Assembly (NCBI RefSeq): GCF_001183965.1
Contig: NZ_LFZV01000001.1
Span: forward strand, 1,588,636-1,652,635
Direction: 5' to 3'
DNA: 64,000 nucleotides
Origin: Bacillus sp. FJAT-27916
GTDB lineage: Bacteria > Bacillota > Bacilli > Bacillales > Pradoshiaceae
In this document: positions 38,403 to 47,400 of the stretch, in pieces
Layout: each line of letters opens with the position of its first letter
Numbering within the stretch: position 1 is the first letter of the stretch
Notes under the pieces: generated by a model
Seen by the model: the letters and a program-made list of their open reading frames with translations, nothing else
Databases searched by the model: none
Told to the model about the DNA's origin: nothing
Position numbers and translations under genes: made by a program

Positions 38403-38910
38403 ATGAGAAAAAGAGGAAGCCAGCATTTGTTGTCAGTGATTGCTTCGACAGCATGAAAAAAGAGTTTGTTTTCCCTTCTATTGTGCTAAATCTCTTTCAT
38501 TATACATAGCATGTCTATAAGACATTCCCGATAAGCATAAGCCAATGCCCTTTACTATCGAGTGAATATTTGATAGGGTGATGAATATTGCAGGTTTATT
38601 CGACAGCCTCTTAAAGTGATTCGCTCTATTCTCCGCCTTAAAAATTGGCTATACTGTTTATACAGGAACCCTTCTATGTATATCATCCGCAAAAAACTTC
38701 GTATATGGCTATCCGATTTTGGAACTGCTACAGGAAAATACCGAGTCTATATAGAATATTCTCATATGCAAGTTTCCTTGCCGTGGTTATGGACAAGGAG
38801 ATAGGTTTTCGCAAGCAAGCTGCTAGATGGCAAAAGGAATGTCCTTTTGAGGCTGCGATTTGGCCGATTTGACAGTGGGAAATGAGCAATTGGAAAGGAA
38901 TTATCGGGAA
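38403..38910 (+). other. Gene-poor gap before ypiA
   Basis: About 500 bases without a supported gene. Two short overlapping frames (38616-38804 and 38645-38872) have no ribosome binding site and no familiar sequence. I see no terminator, repeat or known RNA. It may hold the ypiA promoter, but no convincing box was found. Confidence 0.6.
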
Positions 38911-40164
38911 ATGAATATTGAAACAATTAGAAAAAAACTTTTGCAAGGTGAATGGGAAGAAGCAAAAACACATATAAATTTCATTAAGGCATCCCAAAAT
39001 GATGAGGATATTTTTGCATTAGCAGAAGAGCTGGCCTCATTAGGTTTCATGGAAGAGGCTAAGGAGCTGTATGAGGAACTTGAGAAGCGCTACCCAGATG
39101 AAGGAGAAATTCTTTTTTCTCTGGCAGAAGTTTCAGCTGAACTCGGAAATGAAGAAGAAGCGCTGCTGTATTTGGAGAAGATAGAAAATGATGATCCTAT
39201 GTACCCAGGAGCCCTGTTATTGCTTGGCGACCTTTACCAGGCGATGGGCATGGATGAAGTGAGCGTCCGCAAGCTGAAGGAAGCCAATGAGATCCTGCCG
39301 GATGAGCCAATTGTGAAATTTGCTTTAGCGGAACTTTATTATCAACAAGGAAATTTTCGTGAAGCTGTAGAATTATATACTTATATTTCTCAAAATGATT
39401 CAAGTATTAATGGGGTATCCATTAATAAGCGGCTGGCCTTATCTCTCGTATCCCTCGGGGAATTTGAAGAATCCCTTCCTTATTTCCATAAGGCTGAACG
39501 GGATGATAAAGATCATGATGTCAACCTTCTGTTTGAATATGGATTTTCTGCTTTTCATGCCGGTGAATATGCCACAGCTATTGCTAAGTTCAGCGAGTTG
39601 AAGGAAATGGACCCTGCCTATCATTCTTTATACATGTATTTGGCTATGGCCTATGAGGAGAATAAGGAGCTCCCAATGGCTATCCAGGTAGCTGAGGAGG
39701 GAATGAAAGAAGATCCGTTCAATAAAGAGATTTTCTTGTATGGAGCGGAATTAGCATCCAAGAAGGGAGATCCTCAAACGGCGGTTAAATGGCTGTCTGA
39801 GGCAATCGCGATTGACCCGGGTTATTTGGAGGCTGTACTAACCCTTGGCAAGTTATATTTACATGAGGAGCAATATTCAGAAGTCATCGACCTCATATCT
39901 TCTGTTCGTGAAATGGGAGAAGAGGATCCGCAATTTGATTGGCTGACGGCAACTGCCTATTCAGAGCTTGAGGAATATGAGAAGGCTCTTTCCTGTTATC
40001 GAGAAGCTTATCAGCATTTCATGGAGAATAAAGAATTTTTGCACGAATATGGTTATTTCCTGCTTGAAGACAGTAAGTTCCAAGAGGCTAAAGCTATCTT
40101 TGAGAAACTGCTGAAAGAAGACCCGAGTAATGATGAGTACTTGGATATATTAGAAAGAATCTAA
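38911..40164 (+). CDS. ypiA: Tetratricopeptide repeat protein (YpiA)
   Basis: Acidic cytoplasmic protein of 417 residues built almost wholly of TPR helices. About ten degenerate repeats are visible, for example LASLGFMEEAKELYEELEK, VSAELGNEEEALLYLEKI, ELYYQQGNFREAVELY and AYSELEEYEKALSCYREA. TPR arrays hold proteins together; no partner can be named. ATG 38911 has only a distant AAAGGAA; the frame is open upstream to 38860 but without a better signal. It matches YpiA in size and place between aroE and ypiB. Confidence 0.85.
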   Translation: MNIETIRKKLLQGEWEEAKTHINFIKASQNDEDIFALAEELASLGFMEEAKELYEELEKRYPDEGEILFSLAEVSAELGNEEEALLYLEKIENDDPMYPGALLLLGDLYQAMGMDEVSVRKLKEANEILPDEPIVKFALAELYYQQGNFREAVELYTYISQNDSSINGVSINKRLALSLVSLGEFEESLPYFHKAERDDKDHDVNLLFEYGFSAFHAGEYATAIAKFSELKEMDPAYHSLYMYLAMAYEENKELPMAIQVAEEGMKEDPFNKEIFLYGAELASKKGDPQTAVKWLSEAIAIDPGYLEAVLTLGKLYLHEEQYSEVIDLISSVREMGEEDPQFDWLTATAYSELEEYEKALSCYREAYQHFMENKEFLHEYGYFLLEDSKFQEAKAIFEKLLKEDPSNDEYLDILERI

Positions 40165-40191
40165 ATTTAATGTGCAGAGGAGGGCTCCACC

Positions 40192-40752
40192 ATGAAAACC
40201 CCTGTATCTGTCGATGAGAAAAAAGAATTCATCCGTTGGTTTTTGAATAATTATCAACTAAAGCGTCGTGAATGTGTGTGGATATTAAACTATTTGATGA
40301 GTCATGACCAGCTGATGAGAAATGTCCATTTTGTGGAAGGGGCCAAATATTGCCCGAAAGGAATGGTGATGTCTACCCATTGTGTAGATGATGTGCCGTT
40401 TCGATTTTATAAGAGCAATATTATGACCACTGATGCCGAGAAATCCTTTCATGATATCCGGTTAAACCGGGATGAGGATATCTACATACAGCTGAATTTT
40501 CGAACAGCTTATTCCTCGTATCATTATGCAGCTGTTTTGGAGGAGAATCCTTATTTGCCAAAGAATCTACCTGGCAATGAGCAAGACCAGCATATTGCTG
40601 AAAGTATTCTTGAAGAGAGCTTGAACCGTTTTGAGGAGGAACGATTGCTGCGATTAATTGATACGGCGATTGATGAGAGAGATCATGCTCAATTCACGCT
40701 GCTAAGCAGTCAATTGAAACGGCTGCGTAGAAAGAAGAAATCCCTGACATAG
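40192..40752 (+). CDS. ypiB: YpiB family protein (UPF0302) with IDEAL domain
   Basis: Protein of 186 residues. The N-terminal UPF0302 part (about 1-125) has the signature [21 protein letters not shown] and [22 protein letters not shown]. The C-terminal part is an IDEAL domain (about 145-175, [25 protein letters not shown]). Function is unknown. AGAGGAGG precedes the start. It follows ypiA after 27 bases and ends at a strong terminator, so ypiA-ypiB form a small operon. Confidence 0.86.
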   Translation: MKTPVSVDEKKEFIRWFLNNYQLKRRECVWILNYLMSHDQLMRNVHFVEGAKYCPKGMVMSTHCVDDVPFRFYKSNIMTTDAEKSFHDIRLNRDEDIYIQLNFRTAYSSYHYAAVLEENPYLPKNLPGNEQDQHIAESILEESLNRFEEERLLRLIDTAIDERDHAQFTLLSSQLKRLRRKKKSLT

Positions 40753-40763
40753 AGCCAATCAGG

Positions 40764-40810
40764 AAAAAAGCCAGTCAGCATAGCCGGAGCTAAGCTGATT
40801 GGCTTTTTTT
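40764..40810 (+). terminator. Intrinsic terminator of ypiA-ypiB
   Basis: AAAAAAGCCAGTCAGC pairs with GCTGATTGGCTTTTTT, with one G-U pair, followed by further T residues. Confidence 0.88.
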
Positions 40811-40827
40811 ATGCGTTTTTGTATAAT
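40799..40827 (+). promoter_or_regulatory. Candidate sigma-A promoter for ypiF
   Basis: TTGGCT (40799-40804), exactly 17 bases, TATAAT (40822-40827). The -35 box lies in the 3' arm of the preceding terminator. Confidence 0.5.
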
Positions 40828-40874
40828 TTTTACTTATTTTAGTTTACAATGAAATGGACATAAGGGGGGATTGC

Positions 40875-41330
40875 ATGAAATATCAAACGGCTGATATGGA
40901 GATGTTCGAGCGTTCAAGGGAATACATCGATACAGTCATCATTCCATTGAATGCGATTACATTTGAGAAGGGGGTCAGTCAGGCGGTTGCTTCTTATGAG
41001 TACTTAAGTCTATTGACCTATGAACTGGAGAGAGAGTTAAAGGGAAGAATATTTCTGGCCCATCCAGTACCGTATTCAAAGGAAAGCGGACAAGAGTCAA
41101 AGAAAGCACTATTGAATCATTGGAGAACCTTTTACAGTGAAGCCGGGTTCACCTATATACGATTCCTCACAACGGATAACAAATGGATTACAGTCAGTGA
41201 TCAAGAGCAAATTCTATGGTTTCCTTCCATTCAGACGGATAAAATGCCGAGGGAGGCTATCAAGCAAGTGCTGGATGATCATACAGACCAAATCAAAGAG
41301 CTCCTGCAGGATGCTTGGAAGACGGATTGA
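40875..41330 (+). CDS. ypiF: YpiF family protein (DUF2487)
   Basis: Soluble protein of 151 residues and unknown function, found directly upstream of qcrA in Bacillus. It contains VIIPLNAITFEKGVSQAVASYEYL, FLAHPVPYS and FLTTDNKW, typical of the family. The start ATG has AAGGGGGG six bases upstream. It may have a role tied to the bc complex, but that is inferred from the neighbourhood only; qcrA has its own promoter. Confidence 0.8.
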   Translation: MKYQTADMEMFERSREYIDTVIIPLNAITFEKGVSQAVASYEYLSLLTYELERELKGRIFLAHPVPYSKESGQESKKALLNHWRTFYSEAGFTYIRFLTTDNKWITVSDQEQILWFPSIQTDKMPREAIKQVLDDHTDQIKELLQDAWKTD

Positions 41331-41375
41331 AAATACTTACATAATAAACCATGTATTTCCTAAACTGGGAGTTTG

Positions 41376-41404
41376 TTGACCTATCAAAAATATTAGGATA
41401 TTAT
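41376..41404 (+). promoter_or_regulatory. Sigma-A promoter of qcrABC
   Basis: TTGACC (41376-41381), exactly 17 bases, TATTAT (41399-41404), about 78 bases before the qcrA start. Confidence 0.6.
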
Positions 41405-41481
41405 TGTAATGTCCTAGTTTTATAAAGTTTGTACAATTCTGTAATTTTGTCAGACTTTCCATATAAGGGGGGAGAAATTTA

Positions 41482-41985
41482 ATGAGCAGCCAAAAAGTTT
41501 CAAGACGCCAATTCTTGAATTACACACTCATGGGTGTCGGGGGATTCATGGGTGCGGCAATGGTTATGCCGATGCTGCGGTTTGCGGTCGATCCTGCCTT
41601 AAAGGCTAATGCCTCAGGTGACTTTATCAATACGGGCTTGAAGATCAGCGAGGTAACAGAAACACCGACTCGCGTCGATTACAAGCTGAAAGTCCAGGAT
41701 GGCTGGTATGAAGCAGAGGAGACGAGAACAGCGTGGGTTTACAAGGATGAAGGGGGCGACATTGTCGCTTTATCTCCAGTATGTAAACACTTAGGCTGTA
41801 CAGTCAACTGGGAGGGTGATGAGAAGCATAAGAATGAGTTCTATTGCCCTTGTCATGGCGGCCGTTACGAGAAGAACGGTAAGAATATTCCAAATACACC
41901 GCCGATCGGTCCGCTTGATGTGTATGATATGCAGGAAAAAGATGGAGTATTGTATTTGGGCAACACAAAAACAAATGAGGTGTAG
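41482..41985 (+). CDS. qcrA: Menaquinol:cytochrome c reductase, Rieske iron-sulfur subunit
   Basis: Carries the 2Fe-2S cluster that takes the first electron from menaquinol. The 167 residues begin with a twin-arginine-like leader and membrane anchor (SRRQFLNYTLMGVGGFMGAAM), and end with the Rieske domain: CKHLGC (about 99-104) and CPCHGGRYEKNGKN (about 119-132), supplying two Cys and two His. AAGGGGGGAG precedes ATG. It is followed 13 bases later by qcrB. The leader suggests export by the Tat route with the anchor retained. Confidence 0.96.
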   Translation: MSSQKVSRRQFLNYTLMGVGGFMGAAMVMPMLRFAVDPALKANASGDFINTGLKISEVTETPTRVDYKLKVQDGWYEAEETRTAWVYKDEGGDIVALSPVCKHLGCTVNWEGDEKHKNEFYCPCHGGRYEKNGKNIPNTPPIGPLDVYDMQEKDGVLYLGNTKTNEV

Positions 41986-41998
41986 GGAGGCGTGACCA

Positions 41999-42673
41999 AT
42001 GCTGAATAAAATGTATGATTGGATTGATGAGCGGCTAGATATAACGCCATTGTGGCGAGACATCGCTGATCATGAGGTCCCAGAGCATGTAAACCCTGCC
42101 CATCACTTCTCGGCATTTGTTTATTGTTTTGGGGGATTGACGTTCTTTATCGTTGTCATTCAGATTCTATCTGGCATGTTCTTGACGATGTATTATGTTC
42201 CGGATATCGAGAATGCATGGAATTCTGTTTATTTCCTGCAGAATGAAGTGGCTTTTGGACAAATTGTCAGGGGGATGCATCACTGGGGAGCTAGTGTGGT
42301 AATCGTCATGATGTTCTTACATACAATGCGCGTGTTCTTCCAGGGTGCTTATAAAAAGCCGCGTGAATTAAACTGGATCGTGGGAGTACTTATTTTCTTT
42401 ATCATGCTTGCTTTAGGATTGACTGGTTACCTTCTTCCTTGGGATATGAAAGCGCTATTTGCAACCAAGGTTACATTAACAATCATCGACTCTGTTCCAT
42501 TTATCGGACCATATTTGATGACGCTGTTAGCTGGTGACCCGACAATCATCGGAGCCCAAACGCTGACCCGTTTCTTTGCGATTCACGTATTCTTCTTGCC
42601 TGCAGCCTTGATTGGGCTGATTGCAGCTCACTTTCTGATGATTCGTAAGCAAGGAATTTCCGGACCGCTATAA
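41999..42673 (+). CDS. qcrB: Menaquinol:cytochrome c reductase, cytochrome b subunit
   Basis: Short, b6-type cytochrome b of 224 residues with four membrane helices. Heme-binding histidines appear in GMHHWGASVVIVMMFLHTMRVFF and in FFAIHVFFLPAALIGLIAAHF. The class is the b6-like half of a split cytochrome b, the other half being the N-terminal part of QcrC. GTAGGGAGGCG precedes ATG 41999. Order and spacing are those of the Bacillus qcrABC operon. Confidence 0.96.
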   Translation: MLNKMYDWIDERLDITPLWRDIADHEVPEHVNPAHHFSAFVYCFGGLTFFIVVIQILSGMFLTMYYVPDIENAWNSVYFLQNEVAFGQIVRGMHHWGASVVIVMMFLHTMRVFFQGAYKKPRELNWIVGVLIFFIMLALGLTGYLLPWDMKALFATKVTLTIIDSVPFIGPYLMTLLAGDPTIIGAQTLTRFFAIHVFFLPAALIGLIAAHFLMIRKQGISGPL

Positions 42674-42720
42674 GATTCGGTCTTTAGAACAAGAATTGTA
42701 AAGAAGGAGGGGATATCCAT

Positions 42721-43518
42721 ATGCATCGTGGTAAAGGTATGAGATTTGTAGGTGACTCAAGAATTAGTGCTGACAGAAAGCCGAATATTCCTAAGGATTA
42801 TTCTGAGTATCCAGGAAAGACAGAAGCTTTCTGGCCGAACTTCCTGTTAAAGGAATGGATGGTTGGCGCCGTTTTCTTAATCGGTTTCTTATGTTTGACG
42901 GTAGCGCATCCATCCCCGCTTGAGAGGATAGCAGACCCGACAGATACGGGCTATGCTCCGCTGCCTGACTGGTATTTCATGTTTTTATACCAGCTGCTTA
43001 AATATTCGTATGCATCTGGGCCGTATAACTTGATTGGTGCTCTTGTCATTCCAGGTTTAGCTTTTGGTGCATTATTACTTGCTCCATTCTTGGACAGGGG
43101 ACCGGAAAGACGCCCTGCAAAGCGTAAGTTTGCGGTAGGCTTTATGCTTTTAGCGTTTGCTGGAGTTTTCTATTTGACGTGGGAGACCGTTTCTACACAT
43201 GATTGGGCAGCGGCTAAATTGCAAGGACAAATCATTGATGATTCAGCTATCGATAAAGATTCTGATGGGTATAAGATTTATCAGGATCAAGGATGTATCA
43301 GCTGTCATGGTGACTCTCTTCAAGGAGGAGCAGGACCAAAGCTTCTTGGTACTGAATTGGAGGTTGACCAAATCTCTGAGATTGCGGTAAATGGTACAGA
43401 GAGTGGGAAAATGCCTGGTGTCTTCAAGGGTACAGAAGAAGAATTGAAAACACTTGCTGAGTTTATTAAAGGTGCCAATGCAGGCGGTGGCGAGCAAACA
43501 AGCACAGAGACAGAATAA
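42721..43518 (+). CDS. qcrC: Menaquinol:cytochrome c reductase, fused subunit IV-cytochrome c
   Basis: A fusion of a subunit IV-like membrane part with a c-type cytochrome, typical of Bacillus. In the 265 residues, three membrane helices (about 45-62, 101-120 and 138-155) are followed by an extracytoplasmic cytochrome c domain with the heme attachment motif CISCHG (about 197-202) and a methionine ligand probably in GKMPGVF. The cytochrome delivers electrons to the caa3 or another acceptor. AAGGAGGGG lies upstream. The C-terminal residues are Thr/Glu-rich. Confidence 0.95.
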   Translation: MHRGKGMRFVGDSRISADRKPNIPKDYSEYPGKTEAFWPNFLLKEWMVGAVFLIGFLCLTVAHPSPLERIADPTDTGYAPLPDWYFMFLYQLLKYSYASGPYNLIGALVIPGLAFGALLLAPFLDRGPERRPAKRKFAVGFMLLAFAGVFYLTWETVSTHDWAAAKLQGQIIDDSAIDKDSDGYKIYQDQGCISCHGDSLQGGAGPKLLGTELEVDQISEIAVNGTESGKMPGVFKGTEEELKTLAEFIKGANAGGGEQTSTETE

Positions 43519-43564
43519 TCCTATCTGATTTCGTCCAATCGGGGGCATTTTTGATAGTTGATAA

Positions 43565-43602
43565 GAGGGCTTCAGAATAGCTGCTATTCTGAAGCCCTTT
43601 GC
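43565..43602 (+). terminator. Hairpin terminator of qcrABC
   Basis: A 15-bp perfect stem AGGGCTTCAGAATAG / CTATTCTGAAGCCCT with a 3-nt loop, followed only by TT, so release may be weak. Confidence 0.75.
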
Positions 43603-43749
43603 CGTTCACAGTGGATTTGCGAAGTATTTAGGCTGCCCTGCTGCTGATGATGTCTTGCCTATATAGATAATTGGAGGTTGCCAGTATTAGAGCCTAAACG
43701 CTATCATGAAAGAATGACAGCATATTAATTTGGAGGATTTCAATTTATT

Positions 43750-44352
43750 ATGAGAAATTGGCTATATGCATTTCTTTCGAATCGACTCGTCCTATGGACG
43801 ATTCTAATCATCAATATTTTAGGAACCATCTATGGGTACTATTGGTATAAAGGGCAGTTGGAAGCAACGCCGCTTCAATTCCTTTTGTTTGTTCCAGATA
43901 GTCCGACTGCAAGCCTGTTCTTTGTCATTGCACTTGCAGGAATCATGATGGGGAGAAATTTTGGCTTGTTCGAGGCGCTTGCGGTTGTGTCCTTATTTAA
44001 ATATGGGATATGGGCTGTTGTGATGAACCTATTCTCCTTTGCAGTGGATGGGTCATTTTCCTTGATCGCCCTCATGCTTATTCTATCTCATGGTGCTATG
44101 GCTTTGGAGGGGCTGTTGTTTGCTCCATATTTTCGGGTGAAGCCATGGCATTTAGTGACGGCGGCCATTATCCTTGTCCATAATGAAATCATCGATTATG
44201 TATTTGGAATGATGCCGACGTACAGTGTGCTCCATCTATATATGGATGAAATCGGCTATTTCACTTTTTGGCTTAGCATTTTATCAATTGGAGTGGGGTA
44301 TTATACGACTGTTCGGAAAGGAAGGGCAATTTATACGCTTCCCTCACGATAA
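43750..44352 (+). CDS. ypjA: YpjA family membrane protein (DUF1405)
   Basis: Integral membrane protein of 200 residues with about six hydrophobic helices. It contains the family's GYYWYKGQL, VPDSPTASLFFVIAL and ILSHGAMALEGLLFAP segments. Function is unknown. TTTGGAGG lies about ten bases before ATG. It stands between qcrC and ypjB as in B. subtilis. Confidence 0.82.
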   Translation: MRNWLYAFLSNRLVLWTILIINILGTIYGYYWYKGQLEATPLQFLLFVPDSPTASLFFVIALAGIMMGRNFGLFEALAVVSLFKYGIWAVVMNLFSFAVDGSFSLIALMLILSHGAMALEGLLFAPYFRVKPWHLVTAAIILVHNEIIDYVFGMMPTYSVLHLYMDEIGYFTFWLSILSIGVGYYTTVRKGRAIYTLPSR

Positions 44353-44374
44353 GCAATATTTAAGGTTCTTGCCT

Positions 44375-44421
44375 TGTCCCTTTTCACATACATATTAGTA
44401 TGGTGAGGAGGGACATTTTTT
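44375..44421 (+). promoter_or_regulatory. Terminator-like hairpin that contains the ypjB ribosome binding site
   Basis: TGTCCCTTTTCAC (44375-44387) pairs with GTGAGGAGGGACA (44403-44415), with two G-U pairs; ATAC and GTAT extend the stem inside. Six T residues follow (44416-44421) and the next base is the A of the ypjB ATG. The 3' arm contains GAGGAGGG, the only good ribosome binding site of ypjB. The structure could end ypjA transcription, hide the ribosome binding site, or both. Confidence 0.7.
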
Positions 44422-45219
44422 ATGAAGTTGCTAAAGGGGGTCATTGGATCCGTTATTATTGTCGCATCGCTATCCATTCAGGCAATCGCCGCCAGTCCTG
44501 CAGAAGATAAAGCCATTGAAACGATTGCTGACCAATCCCTGCAGTTTGTGAAGGTTGATCGGAGGCAGGAAGCCGAGGAATTGCTCAATGTGTTCTCAGA
44601 GAGATTTTTGGATATGGCTTCACAGGGTAATCAATATTCAATGGATGAGATCAATATTGTGACCATTGCCCTTGAGGATGCGATGAATGCCGTTCAGGAT
44701 ACAGAGAAGTCGAATCAGGAAGCCGTAAACGAGATGACAAAATTCAGATTAGCCTTTGATGCTGTTAGTCATGATAAGAGTCCCTTATGGACAAAGATGA
44801 GAGGACAGATTCTCGAAGCTGTAAAGGATACGCGTGAAGCTGTGAAAAATCAGGATTCCGTTGTCTTTCAGGAGGAATTGAATCGTTTGTTAAATATATA
44901 TATTATTCTGTATCCATCTTTGAAAATCGATGTTACTCCAGAAAAATTTCAGCAAGTGGATGCTCATTTGAAATTCATAGACCAATACCGTCCGCAAGTA
45001 TTCTCTGACAGCAGTGAACAGAAAGATATGGCTTCATTGGAGGGGCAGCTGAGGGATATATTTGACGAGGCAGAGAAGGATGATACAGACCCGTCACTCT
45101 GGTGGGTAATCATCTCGACAGGCAGTATTATCTTAATGACATTATCTTATGTGGGCTTCCGCAAGTACAAGGCGCGTGAGGAGATTACCTTTACGAAGAA
45201 GAAGAATCGCGATATTTGA
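44422..45219 (+). CDS. ypjB: Sporulation protein YpjB
   Basis: Membrane-attached protein of 265 residues found only in spore-formers. It has a signal peptide (about 1-24, ending AIAASPA), an extracytoplasmic helical domain, and a C-terminal membrane helix (WWVIISTGSIILMTLSYVGF, about 230-250) followed by a basic tail (RKYKAREEITFTKKKNR). The B. subtilis gene is expressed in sporulation; its exact role is unclear. GAGGAGGG nine bases before ATG is buried in a hairpin (see 44375-44421). Confidence 0.82.
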   Translation: MKLLKGVIGSVIIVASLSIQAIAASPAEDKAIETIADQSLQFVKVDRRQEAEELLNVFSERFLDMASQGNQYSMDEINIVTIALEDAMNAVQDTEKSNQEAVNEMTKFRLAFDAVSHDKSPLWTKMRGQILEAVKDTREAVKNQDSVVFQEELNRLLNIYIILYPSLKIDVTPEKFQQVDAHLKFIDQYRPQVFSDSSEQKDMASLEGQLRDIFDEAEKDDTDPSLWWVIISTGSIILMTLSYVGFRKYKAREEITFTKKKNRDI

Positions 45220-45244
45220 TAAAATTTTGAAAAGTATCAATCCA

Positions 45245-45274
45245 TTGACAGATAAATGGTTTCATTATTACAAT
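45245..45274 (+). promoter_or_regulatory. Sigma-A promoter of the zinc metallopeptidase gene
   Basis: A perfect TTGACA (45245-45250), 18 bases, TACAAT (45269-45274), 33 bases before the start codon. Confidence 0.6.
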
Positions 45275-45306
45275 AATATTAATCACATTAAAAATGGAGG
45301 ATATTG

Positions 45307-45984
45307 ATGGCGTTTCTAATTTACTTTATCTTGATCTTGCTTATACCGCTTTTCGCTCAAATGAAAGTCAAGAGTGCCTATTCTAAATACTCAAAGGTTC
45401 CGGCTTCCAATGGATATACCGGGGCAGAGGTGGCACGAAAAATATTGGACGAAAATGGATTGTATAATGTCAAAATTGAAGAAACACATGGTGTATTAAG
45501 TGACCATTATGATCCGACAGCAAAGGTTGTCAGATTATCCTCTGACATTTACCATGGACATTCTCTTGCTGGTACTGCGGTAGCAGCCCATGAGGTTGGT
45601 CATGCCATTCAGGACAAAGAGGATTACACATTTATGCGTATTCGTCATAAATTAGTTCCTGTTGCAAATATCGGATCGAATTTCTCTTGGATTTTGATTA
45701 TTGCAGGGATGATCTTCAGTATCTATAATCTTGCTTTGCTCGGTGTGCTATTCATGGCAGCGGCAGTCCTGTTCCAATTTGTGACCTTGCCAGTAGAGTT
45801 TAATGCTTCTAATCGTGCCATGCAGCAAGTAGTTGCACTTGGCGTTATTGATGCAGGGGAAGAACGAGAAACGAAGAAGGTTCTTGACGCGGCAGCATTA
45901 ACATATGTTGCGGCTGCAGCTGTAGCTCTTCTGGAATTGCTTCGTTTTGTGTTAATGTTAACCGGTATGAATAATGACGATTAA
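45307..45984 (+). CDS. YugP-like zinc metallopeptidase, membrane protein
   Basis: Neutral zinc metallopeptidase family (YugP) of 225 residues. An N-terminal helix (about 1-18) is followed by a cytosolic or external domain with VAAHEVGHAIQDKEDY (HExxH, about 97-112), which binds the catalytic zinc, and then further membrane helices (about 128-165 and 195-220). VEFNASNRAM after the second helix pair is also family-typical and may give the third ligand. ATG 45307 has GGAGG six bases upstream; TTG 45304 is less likely. B. subtilis carries yugP elsewhere, so the place here is unusual. The substrate is unknown. Confidence 0.85.
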   Translation: MAFLIYFILILLIPLFAQMKVKSAYSKYSKVPASNGYTGAEVARKILDENGLYNVKIEETHGVLSDHYDPTAKVVRLSSDIYHGHSLAGTAVAAHEVGHAIQDKEDYTFMRIRHKLVPVANIGSNFSWILIIAGMIFSIYNLALLGVLFMAAAVLFQFVTLPVEFNASNRAMQQVVALGVIDAGEERETKKVLDAAALTYVAAAAVALLELLRFVLMLTGMNNDD

Positions 45985-46016
45985 AAAAAGAGGGAAGTTC
46001 AACTTCCCTCTTTTTT
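45984..46016. terminator. Bidirectional terminator between convergent genes
   Basis: AAAAAAGAGGGAAGTT / AACTTCCCTCTTTTTT, an uninterrupted palindrome with A and T tails on both sides. It can serve the metallopeptidase gene (+) and the YitT gene (-). Confidence 0.92.
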
Positions 46017-46022
46017 GTGCTG

Positions 46023-46895
46023 TTAATGCTCGAGCGGGTTTTTGTTCTCATCTAAGGTAAAGCCTTCGCCGAGAACATCATGAACGACTGAGACTGATAC
46101 GAAGGCGTGCGGGTCAACAGACGTTATCAGATTCTTGAGGCGGACAATTTCATTCTTACCGACGACGCAGTAGATGACATCTTTTTCAAGCTTAGAAAAG
46201 GAACCGTATCCTTTTAGAAGTGTGACGCCGCGGTCCATTTCTTCGTTGATTTTTTGAGCAATCTCTTTATTGGATTCACTGATAATAAAGGCTCCTCTGG
46301 CTGCATATGCACCTTCCTGAATGAAATCAATAACGCGGCTCCCAATAAACACAAGAACGAGTGTGTACATGGCTTCCTTATAATCAAGGTACGTTGCCAG
46401 TGATAGGGTAATGACACAGAAATCAAAGATGAACATGGTTTTTCCCATGCTGTAGCCTTTGTACTTAAAGACAAGCCGTGCAATAATATCAACTCCCCCG
46501 GTAGTCCCGCCATAGCGGAAGATAATTCCGAGTCCGACCCCGATGAAGACGCCTGCGAACAGGGCTGCAAGCATAAGGTCGTCTTTTAGTGGGATATGGA
46601 GCTGATATTTTTCGAATATCGCGATAAAAATAGATAGTCCAACCGTTCCAATGATTGTATAGATGAACGTTTTTCTTCCTAATAATCGATAGCCAATGAA
46701 GAAAAGGGGCAGATTAAGCAAAATGTTGGAAATGGACGGGCTTAATCCGGTCAAATTATAAATGAGGAGGGTAATACCAGTGAAACCGCCCTCAGCTAAC
46801 TGATTTTGCATGTTAAAATGCACGACACCAAAGGCCATGATGGCTGAACCGATCAAGATAAACAAAATATTCTTGAGTTTTAGGTTGAAAATCAT
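46023..46895 (-). CDS. ypjC: YitT family membrane protein (YpjC)
   Basis: Membrane protein of 290 residues. The N-terminal two thirds (DUF161/YitT_membrane) has about five helices with the family motifs QNQLAEGGFTGI and FRYGGTTGGVDIIARL; the C-terminal third (about 200-290) is a soluble DUF2179 domain with GAYAARGAFIIS...VVGKNEIVRLKN and DPHAFVSV. Function is not settled. ATG at 46895 gives 290 residues, the usual size; a GTG four codons upstream is too close to the purine run AAGGAAGTGG. The gene runs against its neighbours. Confidence 0.85.
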   Translation of the reverse strand: MIFNLKLKNILFILIGSAIMAFGVVHFNMQNQLAEGGFTGITLLIYNLTGLSPSISNILLNLPLFFIGYRLLGRKTFIYTIIGTVGLSIFIAIFEKYQLHIPLKDDLMLAALFAGVFIGVGLGIIFRYGGTTGGVDIIARLVFKYKGYSMGKTMFIFDFCVITLSLATYLDYKEAMYTLVLVFIGSRVIDFIQEGAYAARGAFIISESNKEIAQKINEEMDRGVTLLKGYGSFSKLEKDVIYCVVGKNEIVRLKNLITSVDPHAFVSVSVVHDVLGEGFTLDENKNPLEH

Positions 46896-47058
46896 ATGTA
46901 ATCCCACTTCCTTGCTATCCGTTATTAATTATGGTGTACAATTGAGATAAGATTATGTCAATTATGCCCTAATGAATTTTATCATATGTGTGGATTGCTC
47001 GGGAATAGTTAAATGAGCTAACATAGAAGAAGTGAGCAAAGAAATGGATGTGTAACGA

Positions 47059-47400
47059 ATGGAAACAAAAAAAACAATGGAAGAAATGCAGCAAGAGGTG
47101 GACCGCTATATCGGGCAGTTTAAGGAAGGGTATTTCAGCCCTCTTGCGATGACAGCAAGACTTACAGAGGAGCTGGGGGAGCTTGCTCGTGAAATCAACC
47201 ACCATTACGGAGAAAAACCGAAGAAGTCAACGGAAGAAGAGAAGGCGATTGAAGAGGAGATGGGCGATGTTTTATTCGTGCTGATCTGCATGGCCAACTC
47301 ACTTGGCGTAGACCTTGCACATGCTCATGATCTTGTAATGGATAAATTCCGGACGAGAGACCGTGATCGCTGGACAAGAAAGGATGAACAAAATGATTAA
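47059..47400 (+). CDS. ypjD: MazG-type nucleotide pyrophosphohydrolase (YpjD)
   Basis: Single-domain MazG protein of 113 residues that should hydrolyse non-canonical or excess NTPs to NMP. Metal-binding acidic residues lie in [15 protein letters not shown] (about 35-48) and [16 protein letters not shown] (about 74-89), the EExxE and ExxD pattern. The ribosome binding site is weak (GGATGTG). It overlaps dapB by eight bases, so dapB translation is coupled to it. Confidence 0.9.
   Translation: METKKTMEEMQQEVDRYIGQFKEGYFSPLAMTARLTEELGELAREINHHYGEKPKKSTEEEKAIEEEMGDVLFVLICMANSLGVDLAHAHDLVMDKFRTRDRDRWTRKDEQND

Noticed and set aside
38616..38872. Small genes in the gap before ypiA
   Set aside because: Two short overlapping frames lack start signals and familiar sequence; they are probably chance.
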